NCBI RefSeq assembly: GCF_003569045.1
Contig: NZ_BFCB01000003.1
Coordinates: forward strand, 1,116,001 to 1,180,000
DNA length: 64,000 nt
Source of the DNA: Aggregatilinea lenta
GTDB taxonomy: Bacteria; Chloroflexota; Anaerolineae; Aggregatilineales; Aggregatilineaceae
Direction of reading: 5' to 3'
The notes under the pieces are model-generated. The model did no database searches. It had not been told where the DNA came from and saw nothing but the letters and a program-made list of their open reading frames with translations. Position 1 is the first letter of the stretch; each line of letters begins with the position of its first letter. Positions 63,858 through 64,000 of this stretch are shown piece by piece. The position numbers and the translations under genes are program-made.

Positions 63858-64000
63858 TCAATCTGCCTCAGTGCGAACGAACTTGAACTGGATCGCGGTC
63901 AGAACGGCGATCAGGACGGCCAGCAGCAGCCCCAGGGTCGAGGCGTAACCCACATTCGACCGATCGAAGGCCTGCGCATACAGGTACAGCACGGGCGTGA
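63858..64000 (-). CDS. Carbohydrate ABC transporter permease, MalF type, 5' part beyond the window
   Basis: The C-terminal 46 residues (TPVLYLYAQAFDRSNVGYASTLGLLLAVLIAVLTAIQFKFVRTEAD) are the last membrane helix of a MalF-type permease, with the typical YAQAFDRSNVGYASTLG motif. The stop codon is 10 bp before the MalG ATG. The start lies beyond the right edge. Confidence 0.88.
   Translation of the reverse strand, partial: TPVLYLYAQAFDRSNVGYASTLGLLLAVLIAVLTAIQFKFVRTEAD

Overview
The window is high-GC bacterial DNA packed with carbohydrate ABC transporters, glycoside hydrolases, LacI/GntR regulators and sugar dehydrogenases. No rRNA, tRNA, CRISPR array or phage gene was seen. The gene mix, a decayed SH3-like domain of a type common in Chloroflexota and the dispersed GC-rich hairpin repeats suggest a free-living heterotrophic Chloroflexota bacterium (Anaerolineae or a relative). 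This taxonomic call is inference, not a database match.

Layout. 0-5.3 kb: a partial SIS-domain protein, a UlaG-like metallo-hydrolase, a MetE-C-like protein, a MoaD/ThiS-like protein paired with an Asp-box (BNR) protein, and a URO-D-family protein. 5.4-5.7 kb: an SH3-like pseudogene. 5.9-10.1 kb: a siderophore/iron ABC operon (two FecCD permeases, ATPase, binding protein). 10.1-11.5 kb: MscS channel. 12.3-20.4 kb: a LacI regulator, then an alpha-glucan type operon on the minus strand (binding protein, MalF, MalG, GH13, LacI, GH43) with tandem LacI-type operators on its promoter. 20.7-29.8 kb: a probable GntR regulon (aldo/keto reductase, FGGY kinase, binding protein, MalF, MalG, cupin phosphoglucose isomerase, GntR), linked by three copies of one 22-bp inverted repeat.

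29.9-43.2 kb: a twelve-gene plus-strand operon. It holds a ribose-type ABC transporter with two SDRs, a Gfo/Idh/MocA dehydrogenase, a Zn-alcohol dehydrogenase, an FGGY kinase, a D-2-hydroxyacid dehydrogenase, a phosphotriesterase-like hydrolase, a shikimate-dehydrogenase-like protein and a KDPG-type aldolase. It looks like a full route for an unidentified sugar, polyol or sugar acid, and it is the best candidate for an undescribed system here. It ends at a strong terminator near 43.48 kb.

43.7-51.1 kb: an Opp-type transporter (OppF, D, C, B and binding protein) with its own LacI regulator, visibly more AT-rich than its surroundings. 51.5-52.8 kb: a small hypothetical protein and an ABC-2-like membrane protein. 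53.0-64.0 kb: a minus-strand glycan locus with MalF (partial) and MalG permeases, a TPR membrane protein, a GH94 phosphorylase, a sulfatase, a GH3 glucosidase and a GH2 beta-mannosidase, interrupted by an IS5-like remnant.

Recurring themes: none of the five complete binding proteins has a lipobox cysteine; a stable hairpin follows each of the four sugar/oligosaccharide binding-protein genes; several genes start at TTG or GTG with a good ribosome binding site; and two MITE-like repeats share terminal inverted repeats with the IS remnant.
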